DNA of 64,000 bases from Litorimonas sp965205225. Its GTDB lineage: Bacteria > Pseudomonadota > Alphaproteobacteria > Caulobacterales > Maricaulaceae. The position numbers and the translations under genes are program-made. Below the pieces are notes generated by a model. That model was not told the DNA's origin, made no database searches, and saw nothing but the letters and a program-made list of their open reading frames with translations. Shown in pieces: positions 35,097 to 45,800 of this stretch. The first letter of the stretch is position 1. Each line of letters starts with the position of its first letter. The stretch lies in the NCBI GenBank assembly GCA_965205225.1, contig CBDBFZ010000003.1, positions 868,001 to 932,000 on the forward strand, written 5' to 3'.

Positions 35097-38000
35097 TTAG
35101 AAACCCTCCATATCGGCGGTGACAATCTCCATCTCCGGCAGGATCATGGCGAGATCATTCTGCATCGCCGGATGGTTTTCGAGCCCGGGCCAGCACATCA
35201 GATCCCCCCACGGACCCGGAAGCGGGCCTGATGCGAATGGACCGAAAGAAAGCGGGTCTGAAAACGGAATGAGGATAGCATCCTCGTCTATATGAACCGG
35301 CTGATCCAGGCTCCTGACCCCGTCCGCCCATAAACCGTCCCATAGATCATTACCCCAGGGATCATTATTCCATAGATCATTATTCATGAGTGGGTCGGGG
35401 TTCATGAGCGCACCGTCCAGCCTGATCGTTCCGGACTCGGAATCGGTCCCAGGGTCAGTCTTGGGGTCAGTCCCGGGGTCAGTTCTGGTGTCAGTTCTGG
35501 GGTCAGCCACGGGATCGGGTCCGGTATCAGTCTTGGACTCGGCGCTTTGCGCCCCCGCAGCAGCGAGAGTGACGCTCACCCCGTTCTCTATGCGCAGCTG
35601 CGCATTGCCGTCCCTATAGACATTATAGGTGACGCCGTCCTCCGCCGCCGTCCCGGTCAGGGCGAATGAGCTGCCGCTCAGATCAACCCTATCATCCGCA
35701 TCCCCCAGCACGTCGAGGCTTGCCGTCCCGCCCTCGCGCTCCTCCGTAACGTCAAACACGGCCAGCGCGTCCAGCACCAGACTGTTGGCCCCCGTGCCGG
35801 ACAGGTCAAACATTTCGACACTGTCGACGCCGGCATGGCCGGGGCCAGTCAGATCGAGCGCCAGGCCGGCCCCGGCCAGCACCAATGCGTCCTGGCCCGT
35901 GCCGCCATCAATCGCCGCAAAGTCAAGGGCGGTGACGCTGATATTGTCATCGCCGGCCCCGCCGCGCACCACATCATCCGTGGCAATCGCGGTAAAACTG
36001 TCCGCGCCGGCATTGCCGGTGAAATTATCCGCCGCCGCCGTGCCCTGCGCCGTGACCGGCGTCAGGCTTTCCGTCCCCGTCGCCCCGCCATAGATCACAT
36101 AGGTCTCGCCGGCTTGACTATTCCTATTCGGGTCGGCCCCATTGGCTCCGATAATCAGATCATCATAGCCATCGCCATTGACATCCCCCGCCGACGAGAC
36201 GGAAGAGCCGGAACGGTCACTCGCGTCGATCCCGGTCAGGATGAAGCCGTTGGTCCCGAGCGCCCCGAGATCCAGCACGCCCCCTGTGCCCGGCGCGCTC
36301 GCCCCGCCATAGACGAGATAGGTCTCGCCGGACCTATCCCCATTCGGGTCGGCATAAGGGGCCCCGATGATTAAATCATCATAGCCATCGCCATTGACAT
36401 CCCCCGCCGACGACACGGACCAGCCGGAACGGTCATCCGCGTCGATCCCGGTCAGGATGAAGCCGTTCGTGCCGTCCAGCGCTGACAGATCCAGCACGCC
36501 GTCTGTGCCCGGCGCGCTCGCCCCGCCATAGACGATATAGGTCTCCCCGGCATTACCGTCCCCATTCTGGTCGGCACTATCGGCCCCGATGATCAAATCA
36601 TCATAGCCGTCGCCATTCACATCCCCCGCCGACGATACGGAAAAGCCGGAATAGTCAGATGCGTCGATCCCGTTGAGGATGAAGCCGTTGGTCCCGTCCA
36701 GATCGGACAGATCCAGCACGCCCCCTGTGCCCGGCGCGCTCGCCCCGCCATAGATCACATAGGTCTCGCCCGAGTTGTTCCCATTCGGGTCGGCCTCATA
36801 GGCCCCGATGATCAGATCATCATAGCCGTCGCCATTGACATCCCCCGCCGCCGAGACGGAACGGCCGGACATGTCACCCGCGTCGATCCCGGTGAGGGTA
36901 AAGCCGTTGGTCCCATTCAGCATGGAGAGATCCAGCACGCCATCTGTGCCCGGTGCGCTCGCCCCGCCATAGACCAGATAGGTCTCGCCGGCATTACTGT
37001 TCCCAGTCTGGTCGGCTCCTCTGGCCCCGATGATCAGATCATCATAGCCGTCGCCATTAACATCCCCCGCCGAGGAGACAGACCGACCGGACTGGTCAAA
37101 CGCGTCGATCCCGGTCAGGGTAAAGCCGTTGGTCCCGTCCAGCGCCCCGAGATTCAGCACGCCCTCCGTGCCCGGCGCGCTCGCGCCGCCATAGACCACA
37201 TAGCTCTCGCCGGCCCTACTGTCCCCATTCGGGTCGGCGAGTCCGGCCCCGATGATCAGATCACCATAGCCATCGCCATTGACATCCCCCGCAGACGAGA
37301 CGGACCGGCCGGAACGGTCAACCGTGTCGATCCCGGTCAGGATGAAGCCATTGCCGTCCAGCGCCAGCCTCGACAGATCGAGAACGCCATCCGTGTCCGG
37401 CGCGCTTGCCCCGCCATAGACGACATAGGTCTCGCCGGCCTGACTGTCCCCATTCGGGTCGGCTCCTCTGGCTCCGATGATCAGATCATCATAGCCGTCG
37501 CCATTGACATCCCCCGCCGAGGAGACGGAAAAGCCGGACTGGTCATCCATGTCAATCCCGGCGAGGGTAAAGCCGTTGCTGCCGTCGAGCGTGGAGAGAG
37601 GGATCAGATCATATTCATCTGTCACCGTGATGGCGACCGGCTGATCCGTGTCAGTTGTGCCGTCGGATGCCGTGACGATAAGGTCATAGACATTATCCCC
37701 GTCCGCATCGCCCGGCGCCTCGAAGTCGGGCGCCGCTATGAAACTGACCTCGCCCGTATCCGGGGTGATCGTGAACAGGGCCGCATCCGTCCCGGACAGG
37801 CTATAGACCAGAGTGTCACCCTCCGCATCCGGTACTCTATAGGCCGTAATCTGGTTCTCCGCGACGTTGACCCGGTCGATGTTCCCGTCCGCGTCATCGT
37901 CGAACCCGGTCCGGATCAGCCTGCCACTCGCATTGTAAGTGTAGCTCTCGCTCCGGTCGGTTGTGTCGTCCGCGTCATCGTCGAACCCGGTCCGGATCAG

Positions 38001-41000
38001 CCTGCCACTCGCATTGTAAGTGTAGCTCTCGCTCCGGTCGGTTGTGTCGTCCGCGTCATCGTCGAACTCGACCTGGTCGATGGTTCCATTCGCGTCGGAG
38101 TCGGTGCCGGTCCGGATCAGCCTGCCACTCGCATTGTAAGTGTAGCTCTCGCTCCGGTCGGTTGTGCCGTTCACGTCATCGTCAAACTCGGTCCGGACCA
38201 CCCTGCCATCCGAATTATACGTGTAGCTCTCGCTCCGGTCGGTTGTGCCGTTCACGTCATCGTCAAACTCGGTCCGGTCGATCCTGCCACCCGCATAGCT
38301 GTAGGTCTCGATCCGGTCGATGGTGCCGTCATTGTCGTCGTCGAAGTCAATTCGGATCAGCCTGCCGTCCGAATTATACGTGTAGGCCTCGCTCCGGTCG
38401 AAAACGTCGTCAAGGTCGTCGTCGAACCCGGTCTGGATCAGCCTGCCATCCGAGTCGTACGTGTAGTTCTCGCTCCGGTCGACCCCGCCGTCCCCATCGT
38501 CGTCGAAGTCGGTCAGGATCACCCTGCCGTTCTCATCATACCTGTAGAGTTCGTACCGGTCGCGGGTGCCGTCATTGTCATCGTCGAAATCGATCCCGAT
38601 CAACTCGCCGGTCGAATCATATAAGTAGAGTTCGTACCGGTCGATTGTGTCGTCCGCGTCGTCGTCGAAACTGGTCCGGCTCAGATTGCCGTCCGAATTA
38701 TACGTATAGGCCTCGCTCCGGTCGATGGTGCCGTCATTATTGTCATCGAAATTGGTCCGGGACCGGTTGCCGTCCGAATTATACGTGTAAGCCTCGGTCC
38801 GGTCGAAATTGAAATCCCCGTCGGCGTCAAACCCGGCCCGGTCGAAGATGCCGTCCGCGTTATCGTCGAAACTGGTCCGGATCACCCTGCCCTGCGCATC
38901 ATACGTGTAGGACTCGGCCCGGTTGCTCAAGCCGTCGCCGTCGGTGTCGAACTCGGTCCGGATCACCCTACCGGCCAAATTATGCGTGTAGAACTCGTTC
39001 CGGTCGGTTGTGCCGTTCACGTCATCGTCAAACTCGGTCCGGACCACCCTGCCATCCGAATTATACGTGTAGGCCTCGGTCCGGTCGGTTGTGCCGTTCA
39101 CGTCATCGTCAAACTCGGTCCGGACCACCCTGCCATCCGAATTATACGTGTAGGCCTCGGTCCGGTCGAAATTGAAATCCCCGTCGGCGTCGAACCCGGC
39201 CCGGTCGATGATGCCGTCATTGTCGTCATCCAGATCAGTCCGGATCCGGGTGCCCGCCAAGTCATAAATGAAGGTCTCGGTCCGGTCGGTTGTGCCGTCC
39301 CCATCGTCGTCGAACCCGGCCCGCTCGATCCTGCCGTCCCCTGTGTCGTCGAACCAAGTCCGGATCAGCCTGTTGTTCGAATCATAAAAATAGTGCTCGG
39401 CCCGGTCGAGCGTGCCGTCCGCATTATCATCGAATTCAGCCCGGTCGGTGGTGCCGTCATTGTTGTCATCGAAGTCGATCCGGGTCAGCCTGTCGTTCGA
39501 ATCATAGAAATAGGCCTCGGCCCGGTCGCGCGTGCCGTCATTGTCGTCGTCGAAGTCGGTCCGGATCAGCCTGCCGTCCGAATTATACGTGTAAGCCTCG
39601 GTCCGGTCGAAATTGAAATCCCCGTCGGCGTCGAACCCGGCCCGGTCGATGATGCCGTCATTGTCGTCATCCAGGTCAGTCCGGATCCGGGTGCCCGCCG
39701 AGTCATAAATGAAGGTCTCGGTCCGGTCGGTCGTGCCGTCCCCATCGTCGTCGAACCCGGCCCGCTCGATCCTGCCGTCCCCTGTGTCGTCGAACCAAGT
39801 CCGGATCAGCCTGTTGTTCGAATCATAAAAATAGTGCTCGGCCCGGTCGGTTGTGCCGTCATTGTCGTCGTCGAAATCGGTCCGGATCCGGGTGCCCGCC
39901 GAGTCATAAATGAAGGTCTCGGTCCGGTCGGTTGTGCCGTCCCCATCGTCGTCGAACCCGGCCCGCTCAATCCTGCCGTCCCCTGTGTCGTCGAACCAAG
40001 TCCGGATCAGCCTGTTGTTCGAATCATAAAAATAGTGCTCGGCCCGGTCGGTTGTGCCGTCCGCGTCATCGTCGAACTCGGTCCGGACCACCCTGCCATC
40101 CGAATTATACGTGTAAGCCTCGGTCCGGGTCAGGCTCCGTGTGCCATCCGCAGCAAAGCTGTAGTGATCGATCCGGTCGATATTGCCGTCATCGTCCGCA
40201 TCCCGTTCCACCCGCTCCCAGCGACCGTCCGCATTCAGGTGGACCGTCCGGTCGATATTGCCGTCATCGTCCAGGTCAGAGTCCCTCCGGATCACGCGAC
40301 CGGTGCCGTCGTCATCAATCGTGTAGTGATTGATCCGGTCAGGCGTGCCGTCGCCGTCATCGTCGAAGGCGATGCGATCAATATTGCCGTCATTATCGTC
40401 ATCGAACCGGGTCCGGATCCGGGTACCGTCCCCGTCATAGATGTAGGCTTCGCTCCGGTCGGTTGTGCCGTCGCCGTCGCCGTCAAAGTCGGTTCGGGTC
40501 AGGCTCCGAGTGCCATCCGCAGCAAAGCTGTAGTGATCGATCCGGTCGATATTGCCGTCATCGTCCGCATCCAGTTCCACCCGCTCCCAGCGACCGTCCG
40601 CATTCAGGTGGACCGTCCGGTCGATATTGCCGTCATCGTCCAGGTCAGAGTCCCTCCGGATCACGCGACCAGTGCCGTCGTCATCAATCGCATAGTGATT
40701 GATCCGGTCAGGCGTGCCGTCGCCGTCATCGTCGAAGGCGATCCGGTCAATATTGCCGTCATTATCATCATCGAACCGAGTCCGGATCCGGTTACCATCC
40801 CCGTCATAGATGTAGGCTTCGCTCCGGTCGGTTGTACCGTCGCCGTCAGTGTCAAAGTCGGTTCGGGTCAGGCTCCGAGTGCCATCCGCAGCAAAGCTGT
40901 AGTGATCGATCCGGTCGATAGTGCCGTCATCATCCGCATCCAGTTCCACCCGCTCCCAGCGACCGTCCGCATTCAGATAGGCGATCCGGTCGGGAGTGCC

Positions 41001-42236
41001 GTCGCCGTCAGTGTCGAAGGCGATGCGGTCAATATTGCCGTCCGCGTCGTCATCGAAGCGGGTCCGGGTCCGGTTACCGTCCGAATTATAGGTGTAGAAC
41101 TCGGTCCGGTCGTTTGTGCCGTCATCGTCATCGTCGAAACGGATCTGGTTGATATTGCCGTCCCCGTTAGTGTCGAACTCGCTCCGGTCGATATTGCCGT
41201 CATCGTCATCATCAAAGCGGGTCCGGATCCGGTTACCATCCCCGTTATAGATGTAGGCCTCGCTCCGGTCGGGCGTGCCGTCGCCGTCAGTGTCGAAGGC
41301 GATGCGGTCAATGGTGCCGTCATTGTCGTCATCGAACCGAGTCCGGATCCGGTTGCCGTCCCGGTCATAGATGTAGGCCTCGCTCCGGTCGGCTGTGCCG
41401 TCATCATCGTCGTCAAAGCGAGTCTGGATCCGGTTGCCGTCCCCGTTATAGATGTAGGCCTCGCTCCGGTCGGCTGTGCCGTCCGCGTCATCGTCAAAGC
41501 GAGTCCGGATCCGGTTGCCGTCCCCATTATAGCTGTAGGCCTCGATCCGGTCGATATTGCCGTCGCTGTCGTCGTCGAAGCGAGTCCGGATCAGGCCGCC
41601 GTCCGAATTATAGATGTAGAACTCGGCCCGGTCGTTTGTGCCGTCATCATCGTCGTCGAAGCGCGTCTGGTTGATATTGCCGTCCGCGTCAAAGTCGAAC
41701 TCACTCCGGTCGAAATTGCCGTCCGCGTCATCGTCGAAGCGGGTCCGGGTCCGGTTACCGTCCCCGTCGTAAGTATAGGCCTCGCTCCGGTCGATGGTGC
41801 CGTCCGCGTCATCGTTGAACTCGCTCCGGGTCAGGCTCCGAGTGCCGTCGTCATCAAAGCTGTAGTGATCAATCCGGTCGATGATGCCGTCATCATCCAC
41901 ATCCAGTTCCACCCGCTCCCAGCGACCGTCCGCATTCAGGTGGGCCGTCCGGTCGATATTGCCGTCATCGTCCAGGTCGAAATCGATCCGGGTCCGGATC
42001 CGGTTGCCGTCATCATCAAACGTGTAGTGATCGATCTGATCGATATTGCCGTCATCGTCCGCATCCAGTTCCACCCGCTCCCAGCGACCGTCTGCATTCA
42101 GATGCACGATCCGGTCGGGGGTACCGTCCCCGTCAGTGTCGAACTTGATCCGGTCGATGGTGCCATCCCCGTCAGTGTCGATCGGGGTCCGGGTTTCCTG
42201 TGACAGGGTTGGTATGGTCTTAAATATGGCTGGCAT
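35097..42236 (-). CDS. Giant calcium-module surface protein, paralogue D (2379 aa)
   Basis: Same plan as gene C: Ca-loop/YD repeats 1-1456; one cadherin-like domain 1457-1541; seven FG-GAP repeats 1546-2048; RTX-like module 2048-2220 (G-N-A-G-A-D-S-F, G-G-A-G-D-D-N-I, G-G-T-G-Q-D-A-L); tail 2221-2379. The tail is longer than in C or E because of more T-D-P units and three N-N-D-L-W-type units. It shares long stretches with C and E, but in a different order, so it is a mosaic. ATG at 42236 with TAAGG directly upstream. No signal peptide; the conserved end P-E-M-E-I-V-T-A-D-M-E-G-F is present. Confidence 0.9.
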   Translation of the reverse strand: MPAIFKTIPTLSQETRTPIDTDGDGTIDRIKFDTDGDGTPDRIVHLNADGRWERVELDADDDGNIDQIDHYTFDDDGNRIRTRIDFDLDDDGNIDRTAHLNADGRWERVELDVDDDGIIDRIDHYSFDDDGTRSLTRSEFNDDADGTIDRSEAYTYDGDGNRTRTRFDDDADGNFDRSEFDFDADGNINQTRFDDDDDGTNDRAEFYIYNSDGGLIRTRFDDDSDGNIDRIEAYSYNGDGNRIRTRFDDDADGTADRSEAYIYNGDGNRIQTRFDDDDDGTADRSEAYIYDRDGNRIRTRFDDDNDGTIDRIAFDTDGDGTPDRSEAYIYNGDGNRIRTRFDDDDDGNIDRSEFDTNGDGNINQIRFDDDDDGTNDRTEFYTYNSDGNRTRTRFDDDADGNIDRIAFDTDGDGTPDRIAYLNADGRWERVELDADDDGTIDRIDHYSFAADGTRSLTRTDFDTDGDGTTDRSEAYIYDGDGNRIRTRFDDDNDGNIDRIAFDDDGDGTPDRINHYAIDDDGTGRVIRRDSDLDDDGNIDRTVHLNADGRWERVELDADDDGNIDRIDHYSFAADGTRSLTRTDFDGDGDGTTDRSEAYIYDGDGTRIRTRFDDDNDGNIDRIAFDDDGDGTPDRINHYTIDDDGTGRVIRRDSDLDDDGNIDRTVHLNADGRWERVERDADDDGNIDRIDHYSFAADGTRSLTRTEAYTYNSDGRVVRTEFDDDADGTTDRAEHYFYDSNNRLIRTWFDDTGDGRIERAGFDDDGDGTTDRTETFIYDSAGTRIRTDFDDDNDGTTDRAEHYFYDSNNRLIRTWFDDTGDGRIERAGFDDDGDGTTDRTETFIYDSAGTRIRTDLDDDNDGIIDRAGFDADGDFNFDRTEAYTYNSDGRLIRTDFDDDNDGTRDRAEAYFYDSNDRLTRIDFDDNNDGTTDRAEFDDNADGTLDRAEHYFYDSNNRLIRTWFDDTGDGRIERAGFDDDGDGTTDRTETFIYDLAGTRIRTDLDDDNDGIIDRAGFDADGDFNFDRTEAYTYNSDGRVVRTEFDDDVNGTTDRTEAYTYNSDGRVVRTEFDDDVNGTTDRNEFYTHNLAGRVIRTEFDTDGDGLSNRAESYTYDAQGRVIRTSFDDNADGIFDRAGFDADGDFNFDRTEAYTYNSDGNRSRTNFDDNNDGTIDRSEAYTYNSDGNLSRTSFDDDADDTIDRYELYLYDSTGELIGIDFDDDNDGTRDRYELYRYDENGRVILTDFDDDGDGGVDRSENYTYDSDGRLIQTGFDDDLDDVFDRSEAYTYNSDGRLIRIDFDDDNDGTIDRIETYSYAGGRIDRTEFDDDVNGTTDRSESYTYNSDGRVVRTEFDDDVNGTTDRSESYTYNASGRLIRTGTDSDANGTIDQVEFDDDADDTTDRSESYTYNASGRLIRTGFDDDADDTTDRSESYTYNASGRLIRTGFDDDADGNIDRVNVAENQITAYRVPDAEGDTLVYSLSGTDAALFTITPDTGEVSFIAAPDFEAPGDADGDNVYDLIVTASDGTTDTDQPVAITVTDEYDLIPLSTLDGSNGFTLAGIDMDDQSGFSVSSAGDVNGDGYDDLIIGARGADPNGDSQAGETYVVYGGASAPDTDGVLDLSRLALDGNGFILTGIDTVDRSGRSVSSAGDVNGDGYGDLIIGAGLADPNGDSRAGESYVVYGGASAPGTEGVLNLGALDGTNGFTLTGIDAFDQSGRSVSSAGDVNGDGYDDLIIGARGADQTGNSNAGETYLVYGGASAPGTDGVLDLSMLNGTNGFTLTGIDAGDMSGRSVSAAGDVNGDGYDDLIIGAYEADPNGNNSGETYVIYGGASAPGTGGVLDLSDLDGTNGFILNGIDASDYSGFSVSSAGDVNGDGYDDLIIGADSADQNGDGNAGETYIVYGGASAPGTDGVLDLSALDGTNGFILTGIDADDRSGWSVSSAGDVNGDGYDDLIIGAPYADPNGDRSGETYLVYGGASAPGTGGVLDLGALGTNGFILTGIDASDRSGSSVSSAGDVNGDGYDDLIIGANGADPNRNSQAGETYVIYGGATGTESLTPVTAQGTAAADNFTGNAGADSFTAIATDDVVRGGAGDDNISVTALDFAAIDGGTGQDALVLAGAGLALDLTGPGHAGVDSVEMFDLSGTGANSLVLDALAVFDVTEEREGGTASLDVLGDADDRVDLSGSSFALTGTAAEDGVTYNVYRDGNAQLRIENGVSVTLAAAGAQSAESKTDTGPDPVADPRTDTRTDPGTDPKTDPGTDSESGTIRLDGALMNPDPLMNNDLWNNDPWGNDLWDGLWADGVRSLDQPVHIDEDAILIPFSDPLSFGPFASGPLPGPWGDLMCWPGLENHPAMQNDLAMILPEMEIVTADMEGF
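35340..35384 (-). repeat. 15-bp coding repeat, three copies, in gene D tail
   Basis: Three units of the CCATAGATCATTATT family, two carrying base changes, in the C-terminal tail of gene D. Confidence 0.8.
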
Positions 42237-42318
42237 GGCCTTACATTGCTTCTCTCAATAGGGCATTATTTGACGATAATGTTAAATAGTTTGGCTGTCA
42301 ATTTACATAGTTTGGCTG

Positions 42319-42465
42319 TCAATTTACATAGTTTGGCTGTTGAGCAAGTGTCTCACTGACACTGTCAATGGAAAGACAGAATTCATCGCCAATCGGTTGC
42401 GGAGCATTCTCGGCTCTTGCGACGGGAGCAAAGGCCAGCATTAGCGTGGCAAGGTCAGGGAGCAT
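42319..42465 (-). CDS. Tiny putative secreted peptide upstream of gene D
   Basis: 48 codons, the counterpart of 34596-34742. One change falls in the signal region (M-L-P-D-L-A-T-L-M-L), with I-D-S-V for I-D-G-V later. It ends in the same altered C-terminus (Q-Q-P-N-Y-V-N). The extra copy of the TTTACATAGTTTGGCTGTCAA segment downstream of its stop is unique to this spacer. Confidence 0.32.
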   Translation of the reverse strand: MLPDLATLMLAFAPVARAENAPQPIGDEFCLSIDSVSETLAQQPNYVN

Positions 42466-42507
42466 TGGGTTGATGGTCAACTACTGACCCAGCGGCTGGA
42501 CAAAGAG

Positions 42508-42759
42508 TCAAACAGGCGTATGGGCAAAGTTTACAGAATACAGGTCTCTCTCGCCAAATGCGGAGAGCTGCACTAGGCTGATGCCGATATGCGCCAGGGC
42601 CTGATTGGGGGGAAGCATAGCGTAACATTGGTTGGGACGCCTTCACTGGAGAGGGGCTTGCCGACCTGGTGGGTGGCAAGGCCGAGCCGTTTCGTTGCCA
42701 CGTGACAGATCGACCCCGAACGTCACCTCGATCTGTCCGGCAGGTACGGTCTCTGTCAT
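42508..42759 (-). pseudogene. Frameshifted copy of spacer ORF, E/D spacer
   Basis: Matches the 91-95 aa spacer ORFs, but an extra base in GAACGTCACCTCGATC (GAACTCACCTCGGTC elsewhere) shifts the frame and leads to an early stop. The 5' end is also shortened (M-T-E joins directly to T-V-P-A-G-Q). The YqgE-like tail segment is still visible at about 42553-42603. It is strong evidence that this ORF is not essential in every copy. Confidence 0.45.
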
Positions 42760-42760
42760 G

Positions 42761-42799
42761 CCCTTGTCCCGGGCCCTTGTCCCGGGCCCTTGTCCCGGG
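42761..42799. repeat. 13-bp tandem repeat CCCTTGTCCCGGG, three copies
   Basis: Three perfect head-to-tail copies lie about 14 bp past the gene E stop. The other giants have a single related copy there (CCTTGTCCCGGGTCC). The unit matches the 13-mer upstream of A and B at 11 of 13 positions. Confidence 0.85.
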
Positions 42800-42812
42800 T
42801 TCGATCCATCGG

Positions 42813-45800
42813 TTAGAAACCCTCCATATCGGCGATGACAATCTCCATCTCCGGCAGGATCATGGCGAGATCATTCTGCATCGCCGGATGGTTTCCGAAC
42901 CCGGGCCAGTATATCAGATCTCCCCACGGACCCGGAAGCGGGCCTGATGCGAGTGGACCGAAAGAAAGCGGATCTGAAAGCGGAATGAGGATAGCATCCT
43001 CGTCTATATGAACTGGCTGATCCAGGCTCTTGACCCCGTCCGCCCATAAGCCGTCCCATAGATCATTATTCATGAGTGCGTCGTCCAGCCCGGGGTCAGT
43101 CCTGGTTTCAGCCACGGGATCGATCCCAGTGTCAGTCTTGGTGTCAGTCTTGGACCGGGCGCTTTGCGCCCCCGCAGCAGCGAGGGTGACGCTCACCCCG
43201 TTCTCTATGCGCAGCTGCGCATTGCCGTCCCTATAGACATTATAGGTGACGCCGTCCTCCGTCGCCGTTCCGGTCAGGGCGAATGAGCTGCCGCTCAGAT
43301 CAACCCTATCATCCGCATCCCCCAGCACGTCGAGGCTTGCCGTCCCGCCCTCGCGCTCCTCCGTTACGTCAAACACGGCCAGCGCGTCCAGCACCAGGCT
43401 GTTAGCCCCCGTGCCGGACAGGTCAAAGACTTCGACACTGTCCACGCCCGCATTGCCGGGGCCAGTCAGATCGAGCGCCAGGCCGGCCCCCTCCAGCACC
43501 AGAGTGTCCACGCCCGTGCCGCCATCAATTGCCGCAAAGTCAAGAGTGGTGACGCTGATCCTGTCATCGCCGGCCCCGCCGCGCACCACATCATTCGCGG
43601 CAATCGCGGTAAAACTGTCATCGCCGGCATTGCCGGTGAAATTATCAGCCGCCGCCGTGCCCAGTGCTGTGACCGGCGTCAGGCTTTCCGTCCCCGTCGC
43701 CCCGCCATAGACCAGATAGGTCGCGCCAGCATCACTGTCCCCATTCGGGGCGGCCTCTGGGGCCCCGATGATCAGATCATCATAGCCGTCGCCATTGACA
43801 TCCCCCGCAGACGAGACGGACACGCCGGAAAAGTCATTCGCGTCGATCCCGGTCAGGATGAAGCCGTTGGTCCCGAGCGCCCCGAGATCCAGCACGCCCC
43901 CTGTGCCCGGCGCGCTCGCCCCGCCATAGATGATATAGGTCTCGCCGGACCTATCCCCATTCGGGTCGGCCCAATGGGCCCCGATGATCAGATCATCATA
44001 GCCATCGCCATTGACATCCCCCGCCGATGAGACGGAACGGCCGAAACGGTCACCCGCGTCGATCCCGGTCAGGATGAAGCCGTTCGTGCCGTCCAGCGCT
44101 GACAGATCCAGCACGCCGTCTGTGCCCGGTGCGCTCGCCCCGCCATAGATGATATAGGTCTCGCCGGCTTCATTGTCTCCATTCGGGCTGGCCCGATAGG
44201 CCCCGATGATCAGATCATCATAGCCGTCGCCATTGACATCCCCCGCCGAGGAGACGGAACGGCCGGAACGGTCATCCGCGTCGATTCCGGTCAGGGTGAA
44301 GCCGTTGCTGCCATCCAGATCAGACAGATCCAGCACGCCATCCGTGCCCGGCGCACTCGCCCCGCCATAGACGATATAGGTCTCGCCGGCTTCATTGTCT
44401 CCATTCGGGCTGGCCCGATAGGCCCCGATGATCAGATCATCATAGCCGTCGCCATTGACATCCCCCGCCGAGGAGACGGAAATACCGGAACGGTCACCTT
44501 CGTCGATCCCGTTGAGGATGAAGCCGTTATTGCCGTCCAGCGCTGACAGATCCAGCACGCCATCCGTGCCCGGTGCGCTTGCCCCGCCATAGACGATATA
44601 GGTCTCGCCAGCCGCACTGTCCCCATTCGGGTCGGCGGAAAAGGCCCCGATGACCAGATCATCATAGCCATCGCCATTGACATCCCCCGCAGACGACACG
44701 GAAAAGCCGGAAAAGTCATCCCTGTCGATCCCGGTCAGGGTAAAGCCGTTCGTGCCGTCCAGCATGGAGAGATCCAGCTCGCCCCCTGTACCCGGCGCGT
44801 TCGCCCCGCCATAGACGATATAGGTCTCGCCGGCATTACTGTCCCCATTCGGGTCGCCCCCGTAGGTTCCGACGATCAGATCATCATAGCCATCGCCATT
44901 AACATCCCCCGCCGCCGAGACGGAACGGCCGGAACGGTCAGCCGTGTCGATCCCGGTCAGGATGAAGCCATTGCCATCCAGCGCCAGCCTCGACAGATCG
45001 AGAACGCCATCCGTGTCCGGCGCGCTTGCCCCGCCATAGACGACATAGGTCTCGCCGGCAGCACTGTTAAAATTCGGATCAACCCCGTAGGCCCCGATGA
45101 TCAGGTCATCATAACCGTCGCCATTGACATCCCCCGCAGACGAGACGGAAAAGCCGGATTGGTCAGCCACGTCAATCCCGGCGAGGGTAAAGCCGTTGCT
45201 GCCGTCGAGCGTGGAGAGAGGGATCAGATCATATTCATCTGTCACCGTGATGGCGACCGGCTGATCCGTGTCAGTTGTGCCGTCGAATGCCGTGACGATA
45301 AGGTCATAGACATTATCCCCGTCCGCATCGCCCGGCGCCTCGAAGTCGGGCGCCGCTATGAAACTGACCTCGCCCGTATCCGGGGTGATCGTGAACAGGG
45401 CCGCATCCGTCCCGGACAGGCTATAGACCAGAGTGTCACCCTCCGCATCCGGTACTCTATAGGCCGTAATCTGGTTCTCCGCGACATAGGCCGTAATCTG
45501 GTTCTCCGCGACGTTGACCCGATCGATGTTCCCGTCCGCGTCATCGTCGAACTCGGTCCGGATCAGCCTGCCGTCCGAATTATACGTGTAGGCCTCGCTC
45601 CGGTCGAAAACGTCGTCAAGGTCGTCGTCGAACCTGGTCTGGATCAGCCTGCCATCCGAGTCGTACGTGTAGTTCTCGCTCCGGTCGACCCCGCCGTCCC
45701 CATCGTCGTCGAAGTCGGTCAGGATCACCCTGCCGTTCTCATCATACCTGTAGAGTTCGTACCGGTCGCGGGTGCCGTCATTGTCATCGTCGAAATCGAT

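Noticed and set aside
42455..42841. 128-codon minus-strand frame across the E/D spacer
   Set aside because: It runs in another frame than the YqgE-like tail and signal peptide, overlaps the gene E end and has no recognisable features.
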